Below, one piece after another: positions 23,604 to 30,811 of a stretch of 64,000 nt of DNA. The stretch's first letter is position 1, and each line of letters opens with the position of its first letter. A model generated the notes under the pieces. It saw nothing but the letters and a program-made list of their open reading frames with translations, did no database searches and was not told the DNA's origin. A program made the translations under genes and the position numbers. The stretch comes from Aeromicrobium camelliae. Lineage in GTDB: Bacteria > Actinomycetota > Actinomycetes > Propionibacteriales > Nocardioidaceae. Location: assembly GCF_003850045.1 (NCBI RefSeq), contig NZ_RQJX01000003.1, positions 161,985-225,984 of the forward strand, read 5' to 3'.

Positions 23604-24149
23604 CTAGTCGTCGAGCCACGGGTTGTACTTCATCCGCAGGGCCCGGTCGAGGGCGGCGAGGAGGCCGCCGATGCCGAGCGTCGTGTTGAGCCAGGTGGGG
23701 AGGTCGAAGGTGGGGACGCTCCACCCCGTGAGGTGGCCGAGCAGGTTCAGTAGCTCGGGGATCTGGGTGACGAGTGCGGCGACGAGAACCGTCCACGCGA
23801 GCGCGGCGATGACCCGGCTCGCGGTGGGATGCGAGCGCTCGAAGCGGGCGCGGCGCTCCTCGCCCGTGCCCGCGGCCGGCTGGAACCTCGTGCGGTCGCC
23901 GGCGGGGTCGATCAGCCGGACGTACTTCATGCCCATGAGGGACATCGCCGCCTCGACCCGCACTCCCTCGTCGAGCTCGAACCGGGCGGGCGACCGCTTC
24001 TCGTCGATCAGCCGCCCGTCACGGTACAGCCGGATCTTCTCGTCGAAGTCGAAGAAGTCGACGTCCACCGCGAGCTCGCCGTGTTCGTACACACCGCGCC
24101 ACAGCACGTCCCAGCCGCCGAAGGGCTTCAGCTGTTCTCGGTCCGCCAT
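23604..24149 (-). CDS. hypothetical protein with C-terminal membrane helices
   Basis: This 181-residue protein has a soluble N-terminal half rich in beta-prone and charged sequence (WRGVYEHGELAVDVDFFDFD; KIRLYRDGRLIDEKRSPARF) and two hydrophobic segments (about 108-130 and 150-165). It ends in LRMKYNPWLDD. I do not recognise a family. It precedes the short ABC ATPase by 7 bp and follows recQ by 6 bp on the same strand. It may act in the ABC complex or simply share the transcript. A TAGGCT hexamer 8 nt before the ATG may allow its own promoter. Confidence 0.68.
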   Translation of the reverse strand: MADREQLKPFGGWDVLWRGVYEHGELAVDVDFFDFDEKIRLYRDGRLIDEKRSPARFELDEGVRVEAAMSLMGMKYVRLIDPAGDRTRFQPAAGTGEERRARFERSHPTASRVIAALAWTVLVAALVTQIPELLNLLGHLTGWSVPTFDLPTWLNTTLGIGGLLAALDRALRMKYNPWLDD

Positions 24150-24155
24150 CGGCGG

Positions 24156-26246
24156 TCAGCCTACCGACGCGAGGGCGAACGGGAGGACGCCTGGCGCTCC
24201 CGCGCGTCGCAGCTCCCGGGCGGCGACCGTGAAGGTCCATCGGCTGTCGACGAGATCGTCGACGAGCAGCAGCGGACCGGGCGCTTGCGCGACCGCGGCG
24301 GCGAGCTCCGGACCCACGCGGAATCGGTTCCACACCGACGCCAGGCGGAACGCGCTGTTGCCGCCGGGGCCGACGTGCGGGACGTTCGGATCGACGTCGA
24401 GGGTGCCGAGCAGAGGCAGCCGTCCACGCTGGGCGATCGCGGCCGCTGTGCTCGCGACCAGCTGCGGCCGGGTCAGAGACGGCATCGCGACCACGCCGAC
24501 GGGTCGCTGATCCCAGGGCCAGTCGCGCAACGTGGCGACGACACCGTCGAGCAGCCGCTCGTCGATCGGGGCATCGGGGGCACCCGCGGCGAACACCTCG
24601 CGCAGGACGCCGCCCCACCCCAGATCGGTCAGCCGGGCCACGGCTCTGCCGGATTCGGGCCGCTCGTCGACGGCGATGCGCCCGCGCACCTCGAGGCCGC
24701 GCCGGTCCGCGCCCGTAGGCCACTGGCCACGCGGCTCGATCGGCACTCCGACTCGCTGCAACTGTCCCGACGCCCGCTCCGCCGCGGCCGCGGGCACGTC
24801 GGACGGGTACCACGGGCCGGCGCACACGTCGCAACGTCCGCACGGGGCGGCGGTGGGATCGTCCAACTCGCGCTGGAGCAGTTCCATCCGGCAGACCTCG
24901 CCGCGCTCGTACGTGAGCATCGCCCGTTGCTCCGCCTCGCGGGCAGCGGCGATCCGCGCATAGCGGTCGGCGTCGTACTGCCACGGCATGCCGGTGGAGA
25001 CCCACCCGCCGCGCACCCGGCGCACCGCGCCGTCGACGTCGAGCACCTTGAGCAGGAGCTCGAGTTGTGTGCGCCGGACGTCGACCAGCGCCTCGAGCGC
25101 CGGAGTCGACAGCGGCTCGGGGCCCAGTTCGGCGAGGACCTTCTCGACGCGCTCCGGGTCCGGCATCGAGACCGTGGCGAAGTACTGCCAGATGTCCGGG
25201 TCCTCCGGACCGGGAAGCAGCAGTACGTCGGCGTGCTCCGTGGCGCGCCCGGCTCGGCCCACCTGCTGGTAGTAGGCGACCGGCGACGACGGAGCGCCGA
25301 GGTGGACGACGAAACCGAGGTCGGGTTTGTCGAAGCCCATCCCGAGTGCGCTGGTGGCCACGAGCGCCTTGACCTCGTTGCCCTTGAGCGCAGCCTCCAG
25401 CCGTTCGCGCTCCTCGGGGTCGGTGCGTCCGGTGTAGGCGGCGACCGGATGCCCGGCGTCGCGCAACAGCCGTGCGGTGTCCTCGGCGCCGGAGACGGTG
25501 AGGGCGTAGACGATGCCGCTGCCGGGCAGGTCGCCAAGGTGGGCGACGAGCCACGCCAACCGCTCCCGCGCCGACGGCAGCGTCAGGCAGCCGAGCCGCA
25601 ATGACGCTCGCGCGAGGGAACCGCGCAGGGTCAGGACGTCGTCACCGAGCTGATCGGCGACATCGGCGACGACGCGGGCGTTGGCGGTCGCGGTCGTGGC
25701 GAGCACGGGGATGTCGCGATCGAGCTCGTCCAGCACCGTGGCGATCCGGCGGTAGTCGGGCCGGAAGTCGTGGCCCCAGTCGGAGATGCAGTGCGCCTCG
25801 TCGACGACGAGCAGGCCCATCCGCGCCAGCAGTCCCGGAAGCTGGTGCTCACGGAACTGCGGGTTGTTGAGGCGTTCGGGCGACACCAGCAGGACGTCGA
25901 TCTCGTCGGCGGCGAGCTGGGCGGAGATGCTCTCCCACTCGTCGACCGTGGCCGAGTTGATCGCCGCGGCGCGCACTCCCGCGCGCTCGGCGGCGGCCAC
26001 CTGATCACGCATGAGCGCCAGCAACGGGGAGATGAGCACCGTGGGCCCCGCCCCGCGCTGGCGGAGCAGCGCCGTGGCGACGAAGTAGACCGCCGACTTG
26101 CCCCAGCCGGTGCGCTGCACCACGAGGGCGCGACGACGGTCGTCGACGAGCGCGCTGACCGCCTCGAACTGCCCCTCGTGGAACTGCGCATCCGGCCGCC
26201 CGGTCAGCCGGCGCAGAAGCTCGACGGCCTCCTGGTGTGTGCTCAT
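24156..26246 (-). CDS. recQ: RecQ-family DNA helicase with C-terminal phosphoribosyltransferase-like domain
   Basis: This 696-residue protein has superfamily 2 helicase domains with Walker A TGWGKS (46-51), the DEAH box (149-152) followed by the RecQ loop CISDWGHDFRPDYRR, and motif VI QQVGRAGR. A RecQ-type zinc cluster follows (EVCRMELL...CGRCDVC, about 443-470). After a variable linker, the C-terminal part (about 560-696) carries LLLVDDLVDSRWT, the PRPP-binding signature of type I phosphoribosyltransferases. There is no HRDC domain. This architecture occurs in actinobacterial RecQ-like helicases, but the role of the extra domain is unsettled. It acts on recombination or replication intermediates. 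Confidence 0.9.
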   Translation of the reverse strand: MSTHQEAVELLRRLTGRPDAQFHEGQFEAVSALVDDRRRALVVQRTGWGKSAVYFVATALLRQRGAGPTVLISPLLALMRDQVAAAERAGVRAAAINSATVDEWESISAQLAADEIDVLLVSPERLNNPQFREHQLPGLLARMGLLVVDEAHCISDWGHDFRPDYRRIATVLDELDRDIPVLATTATANARVVADVADQLGDDVLTLRGSLARASLRLGCLTLPSARERLAWLVAHLGDLPGSGIVYALTVSGAEDTARLLRDAGHPVAAYTGRTDPEERERLEAALKGNEVKALVATSALGMGFDKPDLGFVVHLGAPSSPVAYYQQVGRAGRATEHADVLLLPGPEDPDIWQYFATVSMPDPERVEKVLAELGPEPLSTPALEALVDVRRTQLELLLKVLDVDGAVRRVRGGWVSTGMPWQYDADRYARIAAAREAEQRAMLTYERGEVCRMELLQRELDDPTAAPCGRCDVCAGPWYPSDVPAAAAERASGQLQRVGVPIEPRGQWPTGADRRGLEVRGRIAVDERPESGRAVARLTDLGWGGVLREVFAAGAPDAPIDERLLDGVVATLRDWPWDQRPVGVVAMPSLTRPQLVASTAAAIAQRGRLPLLGTLDVDPNVPHVGPGGNSAFRLASVWNRFRVGPELAAAVAQAPGPLLLVDDLVDSRWTFTVAARELRRAGAPGVLPFALASVG

Positions 26247-26295
26247 GCCCCGATCGTGTCAGGTGCTCACGACACCGCGGCCGGCTCGTCCACAG

Positions 26296-27840
26296 CTAGG
26301 CCTGCCGCAGCAGATAACGCTGAACCTTGCCGCTCGGCGTCTTGGGCAGAGCCTCGACGAAATGCACCGCTCGCGGGTACGCATGCTTGGAGTAGCCGTC
26401 CCGCACGAGTTCCTGCAGTTCGCGCGCGAGCTCGGCGCTGCCGTCCACGCCCTCGGCGAGGACCACGAACGCCTCGACGACCTCACCGCGGATGCCTTCG
26501 GGGTCGGGCCGTCCGACCACGGCGACGTCGACCACGGCGGGGTGCGTCACCAGCACGCTTTCGACATCGAAGGGGCCGATGCGGTAGCCCGCCGCCAGGA
26601 TGACGTCGTCGTCGCGGGCGGTGAAGAAGTAGTACCCGTCCTCGTCCACGCGGCCGGTGTCGGCGGACAGGTACCAGCGGCGGTCGGGCGTGAAGCGCTC
26701 CGCCGACTTGGCGGGCTCCTCGTGGTACCCGGTGAACCAGAGCAACGGGCTGCCCGGCACGTCGATGGCGATCTGCCCGTCGAGCACGCCGGCGGCATAC
26801 CCGGGCAGCGGCTGGCCCATCGACGCGTCCTTGAGCGGCTGCGCGACGTCCTCGTGCCAGTTGTTGCAGATGACCATGCCCAGCTCGGTCTGCCCGTAGT
26901 GGTCGCGGACCTCGACGCCGAGCGCGTCCTCGGCCCACTCGACGACATCAGGCGTGAGCGGCTCGCCCGCCGAGGAGGCTCGGCGGAGCCGGACACCGCT
27001 CACCAGACCGCTCTTGCTCAGCGCGCGGTACATGGTCGGTGCGCCCGCGAAGTTGGTGACGCCCAGTTCGCGAAGCACCGCGACGGTGGACTCGGGCGTG
27101 AAGCCCGACGCGAGCAGCAGGTTGCGGCGGCCGGCGACGAGCGGAGCGACGATGCCGTAGTAGAGGCCGTACGCCCAGCCGGGGTCGGCGGCGTTCCAGA
27201 ACACGTCGTCCTCGCGCACGTCGAGGCCGTAGTGCAGGTAGGAGTGGAAGGCGGCCAGCGCGCGGACCGGCACCGGGACGCCCTTCGGCTTGCCGGTGGT
27301 GCCGCTCGTGTAGAGCTGCAGAAAGATGCCCTCGCCGCCGACGGCCACCGTCTCGGCGAGCGGTTCGGCGTCGGCGATGAGCCGGTCGAACTCCGCGCCG
27401 GTCTCGACCACGTCGATGCCCTCGATCGGATCGAGCTTGGCGCGCTGGTCGGGCTCGGTGACGACGAGCCGCGCCTTCGCCCCGGCCACGCGCATCTCGA
27501 TGGCGCCGGTGGCGAAGGCGGTGAACAGCGGCACGTGCACGGCGCCGAGACGCCAGATGGCCATGAGCGTGACGACGAGTTCGGGACGTTTGCCCATGAG
27601 GACGGGCACACGGTCGCCCTCGCGCACCCCGCGCTCGGCGAGGACGGTGGCGAGGCGACGGGACTGCTCCGCGAGTTCGCCGTAGGTCATGTCGCGGGTG
27701 CTGAGGTCGGGCGCGACGAACGTGAAGGCGACCGTCTGCGGGTCGTGCCGGTCGCACAGGAGGAAGGCGACGTCGGCGTCGGGTGCGTCGTACGTGGCGA
27801 GCCATCGTTCGATCGTCGCGTCGACGGTGGTCGTGGTCAT
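26296..27840 (-). CDS. acetyl-/acyl-CoA synthetase (AMP-binding)
   Basis: This 514-residue adenylate-forming enzyme has the P-loop LYTSGTTGKPKGVP, DHYGQTELGM, the hinge TARDDDVILAAGYRIGPFDVE, and the catalytic lysine LPKTPSGKVQRYLLR. NAADPGWAYGLYYG resembles acetyl-CoA synthetase and medium-chain (Acs/AcsM) members. The ATG at 27,840 was chosen; a much longer in-frame antisense extension is spurious. The gene is divergent from a LuxR-type regulator, with a 20-bp dyad in the 72-bp gap. It probably converts a short-chain carboxylate to its CoA ester. Confidence 0.9.
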   Translation of the reverse strand: MTTTTVDATIERWLATYDAPDADVAFLLCDRHDPQTVAFTFVAPDLSTRDMTYGELAEQSRRLATVLAERGVREGDRVPVLMGKRPELVVTLMAIWRLGAVHVPLFTAFATGAIEMRVAGAKARLVVTEPDQRAKLDPIEGIDVVETGAEFDRLIADAEPLAETVAVGGEGIFLQLYTSGTTGKPKGVPVPVRALAAFHSYLHYGLDVREDDVFWNAADPGWAYGLYYGIVAPLVAGRRNLLLASGFTPESTVAVLRELGVTNFAGAPTMYRALSKSGLVSGVRLRRASSAGEPLTPDVVEWAEDALGVEVRDHYGQTELGMVICNNWHEDVAQPLKDASMGQPLPGYAAGVLDGQIAIDVPGSPLLWFTGYHEEPAKSAERFTPDRRWYLSADTGRVDEDGYYFFTARDDDVILAAGYRIGPFDVESVLVTHPAVVDVAVVGRPDPEGIRGEVVEAFVVLAEGVDGSAELARELQELVRDGYSKHAYPRAVHFVEALPKTPSGKVQRYLLRQA

Positions 27841-27870
27841 CGATGCTCCTTGAGCGGCGTGGACGGGTCG

Positions 27871-27890
27871 GTCACACTGTGCTCTGTGAC
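27871..27890. promoter_or_regulatory. dyad between acyl-CoA synthetase and LuxR-type regulator
   Basis: GTCACA-N8-TGTGAC is a perfect 6-bp inverted repeat, positioned to act on both divergent genes. It overlaps the GTG alternative start of the regulator. Confidence 0.45.
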
Positions 27891-27912
27891 ACACTCCTCC
27901 GGCCACCCTCCG

Positions 27913-28704
27913 ATGAGGGGGGTGACGTCCGCGGACCCGATCGCGCCGCGCGTCGACGCGGCGCTGTCGCGCGTGCGCCGCGCGACCGATGTGAGCTTGG
28001 CGTTCGGCGGCAGGGTGCACGAGGCGGGAGTGACACTGCGTCACTTCGACGGGGGCGTCGTCGGTCCGCTGCGCGGAGTGCGGTTGGACCTCGGGCACGG
28101 GCTCGGCGGCCGCGTGGTCGCGCAACAGCGGTCGTTGGCGTTCCACGACTACGTGCGCACGCCGCTGATCACCCACAAATACGATGCCATCATCCGGGCC
28201 GAGGGCCTGCGCGCCATGGCGGCGGTCCCGGTCATCGTCGGTCGCCGGCCGGTCGCGGTGCTGTACGCGGCGCTGCGGACGGCGCAGTCGCAGATGGACC
28301 GCGTGCTCGATGCAGTGACGCACGAGGCTCGCGCCTTGGAGCAGGAGCTCGTGAGCGAGGACGCGGAGCAGACCTGGCGGTCGAAGGCGCGTGACGCGCA
28401 CGCCGAGCTGCGGCTGCTCGCCGCCCGGCTCGACGACGAGGAACTGCGGTCCGCCGTCCTGCGGGCGGCCGACCTGCTCACCGAGCAAGCCCCGGATGAC
28501 ACCGTGCCGGTGCACCTGACCGGCCGCGAACAGGACGTCCTCGCGCTGCTGGCCGGCGGCCTGAGCAACCGCGCCATCGCCGAGAGGCTCGACATCGGCG
28601 TCTACACGGTCAAGGACCACGTCAAGAGCCTGCTCGCCAAACTGGATGCGTCGAGCCGCTTCGAGGTCGTCGTGCAGGCTCGTCGCGCCGGCCTCCTGCC
28701 CTGA
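27913..28704 (+). CDS. GAF-like / LuxR-type transcriptional regulator
   Basis: This 263-residue protein has an N-terminal GAF-like sensor half (about 20-150: LGHGLGGRVVAQQRSLAFHD; AVPVIVGRRPVAVLYAALR) and a C-terminal LuxR HTH (LTGREQDVLALLAGGLSNRA, then VYTVKDHVKSLLAKL). An in-frame GTG 27 nt upstream is an alternative start. Neither has a clear ribosome-binding site. It is divergent from the acyl-CoA synthetase and probably regulates it; this pairing of a GAF-LuxR protein with a synthetase recurs in actinomycetes. A strong hairpin follows at 28,734. Confidence 0.8.
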   Translation: MRGVTSADPIAPRVDAALSRVRRATDVSLAFGGRVHEAGVTLRHFDGGVVGPLRGVRLDLGHGLGGRVVAQQRSLAFHDYVRTPLITHKYDAIIRAEGLRAMAAVPVIVGRRPVAVLYAALRTAQSQMDRVLDAVTHEARALEQELVSEDAEQTWRSKARDAHAELRLLAARLDDEELRSAVLRAADLLTEQAPDDTVPVHLTGREQDVLALLAGGLSNRAIAERLDIGVYTVKDHVKSLLAKLDASSRFEVVVQARRAGLLP

Positions 28705-28733
28705 CCCCCCTCCCCTCCTGCCACGAGACGACG

Positions 28734-28774
28734 CTGCCCCCGCCCTCCCTCGCGAGGAGGGAGAACGGGGGCAG
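28734..28774. terminator. hairpin, CTGCCCCCG family, copy 1
   Basis: The outer stem CTGCCCCCG/CGGGGGCAG encloses a second stem CCTCC.../...GGAGG. It lies between the convergent LuxR-type gene and the LPXTG remnant and could terminate both. The same outer stem recurs at 29,460 and 30,770. Confidence 0.7.
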
Positions 28775-28909
28775 TGACGCTGAGGTGGGTCAGACCTCTT
28801 CGCGGCGTCGTGTCGCGACGAGCATCGTCAATCCGGCGGCGGCCATCAGGGCGGCGCCGAGCGCGACGATGGCTCCGGCATGCGAGCCGGTGTCCGGAAG
28901 ATCACCCTT
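28734..28909 (-). repeat. inverted duplication, left arm (LPXTG tail plus terminator)
   Basis: Reading the minus strand, this arm encodes KGDLPDTGS...RRREEV, then stop, ACCCACCTCA and the CTGCCCCCG hairpin. The plus-strand arm at 29,317-29,497 has the same order of features with high similarity. Confidence 0.7.
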
Positions 28910-29272
28910 CGCCGCCGCGGCCGGGGTGTCGGTGCCCTGGTCGTCGCCCGGGGCCGGGACCGGCGCCGGCGGGTTGGTGTCCACCGATGCCGTCGACGGG
29001 TCCGAGGTGACCGTTCCACCACCGGGCAGTCCGCCGGTGGCCGTGGCGGTGTTGCTCAGCTCGCCGGAGGCGAGATCCTCGGCGACCACGGTGTAGGTGG
29101 CGGTGCAGACCACGGAGTCACCCGGGAGCAGAGACTCGGCCGAGGTCGGGCAGGTGACCTGCGAGAGGTCCCCGGCACCGGAGAACTCGACCTCCTCCAC
29201 GGTGGCGTCCGTGATGGTCACGTTGCCGGTGTTGCGCACCTCGAACGAGTAGGTCGCCACCTGACCGACCCC
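28790..29272 (-). pseudogene. LPXTG cell-wall-anchored protein, 3' remnant (DUF11/DUF7507-like repeat)
   Basis: The 160-residue remnant begins inside a conserved repeat domain (GVGQVATYSFEVRNTGNVTI; LSNTATATGG) of the DUF11/DUF7507 surface-repeat type. It continues through a Pro-rich linker (NPPAPVPAPGDDQG) to a sortase signal: LPDTG, a hydrophobic helix, and an RRREE tail. No signal peptide or start exists upstream: at 29,272 the reading meets an oppositely directed LPXTG remnant. Intact relatives are large secreted proteins with many repeats. As it stands it cannot be exported or expressed normally. Confidence 0.8.
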
Positions 29273-29442
29273 TGACGGCCGAGGCGACCGCCTGCGCCCC
29301 GTTCGCCTGGCTCGCCAAGGGCGACCTGCCCAAGACCGGATCGCCGGTCGGACCGATCGTCGGCCTCGGAGCTGCGCTCCTGGTCGCCGCCGGCCTGACC
29401 GCCCTGGTCCTGGCACGACGCCGCGAAGAGAACGAGGTCTAA
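29272..29442 (+). pseudogene. second LPXTG protein, 3' remnant
   Basis: Only 56 residues remain: a short lead-in (LTAEATACAPFAWLAKG), then LPKTG, a hydrophobic helix (IVGLGAALLVAAGLTALVLA) and RRREENEV. It parallels the minus-strand tail nearly residue for residue (KGDLPxTGSxxGxIVxLGAAL). There is no start codon or ribosome-binding site. It joins the other remnant 5' to 5' at 29,272, and a perfect hairpin follows 17 bp after its stop. Confidence 0.75.
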
Positions 29443-29497
29443 CCCACCTCACCCCACCGACTGCCCCCGCTCTCTCCCCCTTGAGAGCGGGGGCAGT
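29317..29497 (+). repeat. inverted duplication, right arm (LPXTG tail plus terminator)
   Basis: This is the partner of 28,734-28,909. The sequence around both stops reads GAGGTCTRACCCACCTCA and is followed by an ACTGCCCCCG stem. Confidence 0.7.
29460..29497. terminator. hairpin, CTGCCCCCG family, copy 2
   Basis: This is a perfect 15-bp stem (ACTGCCCCCGCTCTC / GAGAGCGGGGGCAGT) with an 8-nt loop, located after the plus-strand LPXTG remnant and before the stop of the convergent methyltransferase-like gene. Confidence 0.8.
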
Positions 29498-29542
29498 CCC
29501 GTTCCGGGGCAGCGGACGGCCGAGGCGACAGCCGCTGACTGG

Positions 29543-29983
29543 TCAGATCCAGCACCGGACCGAACTCGCGTACGCCTCGAACTCGTGCCCGAACCGGTCG
29601 GCGAGGTGCCCCTCCTCCATCGGGATCTGCACCCGATCGACCCAGGCCACGAACATTGCCGCCGGAAGTACCGCGGCAGCCGACCGGCGTGCTGCGGCGT
29701 GAGCGAGGAGAAGGCCGGTCATCCCGACGTACATGGGATGGCGCGATCGGGCGCTCGGGCCGGTCGTCACGAGGGAGTTGGCGCGAGCCCCGGCGCGCGG
29801 GTCGACGGTGGTACCGGCGCGTCGAAAACGCTGAACCGCTCCGGCGAGGAAGTACACCGACGGTGCGGCGATGGCCGCACCCAGCACTCGCGAACCGCGT
29901 GTGGTGGCGCGGCCCCGTGTCATCAGCGCCTGGGCGGCGGCAGCACCCGCGGCGAGAGCGGCGGGGGGAATCGGTCGAGTCAC
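29543..29983 (-). CDS. isoprenylcysteine carboxyl methyltransferase-like membrane protein
   Basis: This 146-residue protein has three to four hydrophobic segments and the C-terminal ICMT/PEMT-type signature: SRHPMYVGMTGLLLAHAA, then IPMEEGHLADRFGHEFEAYA ending VRCWI. The RHPxY and E...FG..Y residues form the SAM site in this superfamily. The bacterial substrate is unknown, but quinones, lipids or isoprenoids are likely types. It starts at GTG with AGAGGTGA upstream. It stands alone; its stop faces hairpin copy 2. Confidence 0.8.
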   Translation of the reverse strand: MTRPIPPAALAAGAAAAQALMTRGRATTRGSRVLGAAIAAPSVYFLAGAVQRFRRAGTTVDPRAGARANSLVTTGPSARSRHPMYVGMTGLLLAHAAARRSAAAVLPAAMFVAWVDRVQIPMEEGHLADRFGHEFEAYASSVRCWI

Positions 29984-30056
29984 GAGTCACCTCTATCGGT
30001 AGGGGTGCCTTCACGGTAGTCCGGGAGGCCGGCCGCGGCGGGGCGCCGGAGGGTGC

Positions 30057-30689
30057 TCAGCTCTTCGAGCCCGACAGGGCGAGAGTGCCGCCGAGGCCGA
30101 TCATCATGACGCCACCCGCGCCGGACAGGGTGCTGAGGCGATGCGGCGAGCGAGCGAACCAGAGCCGGGCGGTGCCCGCCGCCAGGCCCCACGTGCTGTC
30201 GCAGACGAGCGCGATGACCTGGAAGACCAGCCCGAGCAGCAACAACTGCGCCCACACCGGCCCCGCTGACGGTTCGACGAACTGCGGAAGGACGGCCACG
30301 AAGAACGCGATGATCTTCGGGTTGGTCAGGCCGACGATCATCCCCTGTCGGAGCAACGCCCAGTCGGACGCGGGCGCTCGCTCCACCGACGGCAGGTGAG
30401 CCTCGCGCGAACGGATCGCCTGGATGCCGAGCCACACCAGATACACCGCTCCGGCGATCTTGATGATCGTGAAGGCGACGACGGACGAGGCGACGACGGC
30501 GCCGACCCCGCACGCCACCGCGACGACCGCGGGCACGGTGCCCAGGGCGTTGCCGACGACGCTGAGCACGGCGGCCCGCCGCCCGTAGGCCAGGGAACGC
30601 CCGACGACGAAGAGGACACTCGGCCCGGGGATCACGATGAGGAGCACCGAGGCGAGCGCGAACGCCAGCAGGTTGTCGACCGGGATCAT
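30057..30689 (-). CDS. LysE/RhtB family amino-acid exporter
   Basis: This 210-residue protein has about six membrane helices and the N-terminal RhtB motif: VLLIVIPGPSVLFVVGRSLA then GRRAAVLSVVGNALG. The mid WLGIQAIRSR and GMIVGLTNPKIIAFFVAVLP segments are also diagnostic. The family exports amino acids such as lysine, threonine or homoserine lactone; specificity is not predictable. It is a single gene, and TATCGT lies exactly 6 nt upstream of the ATG. Confidence 0.92.
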   Translation of the reverse strand: MIPVDNLLAFALASVLLIVIPGPSVLFVVGRSLAYGRRAAVLSVVGNALGTVPAVVAVACGVGAVVASSVVAFTIIKIAGAVYLVWLGIQAIRSREAHLPSVERAPASDWALLRQGMIVGLTNPKIIAFFVAVLPQFVEPSAGPVWAQLLLLGLVFQVIALVCDSTWGLAAGTARLWFARSPHRLSTLSGAGGVMMIGLGGTLALSGSKS

Positions 30690-30695
30690 GCGCCG

Positions 30696-30701
30696 ACGAT
30701 A
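30696..30701 (-). promoter_or_regulatory. putative -10 element of lysE-like gene (leaderless)
   Basis: TATCGT-CGGCGC-ATG on the minus strand. Confidence 0.55.
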
Positions 30702-30769
30702 CGCCGCTCATCCCTGCGGCGTCACCGGATCGTGCGCACCGTCGCCCAGGCGTCGCCGCCAGGAAGCGG

Positions 30770-30805
30770 GACTGCCCCCGCTCGGAAGGCCGAGCGGGGG
30801 CAGTC
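30770..30805. terminator. hairpin, CTGCCCCCG family, copy 3
   Basis: This is a perfect 16-bp stem GACTGCCCCCGCTCGG with an AAGG loop. It lies 6 bp after the MMPL stop and is the likely terminator of that gene. Confidence 0.82.
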
Positions 30806-30811
30806 TCGTCA

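Noticed and set aside
24156..26246. RecQ-PRTase considered as a phage-defence helicase
   Set aside because: No nuclease, reverse transcriptase or other defence gene is adjacent; the neighbours are transporters and metabolic genes.
26098..28620. Very long open frames (774-868 codons) on both strands over the acyl-CoA synthetase and LuxR-type genes
   Set aside because: They are extensions of real genes through GC-rich antisense sequence; only the parts from 27,840 (minus) and 27,913 (plus) show family motifs.
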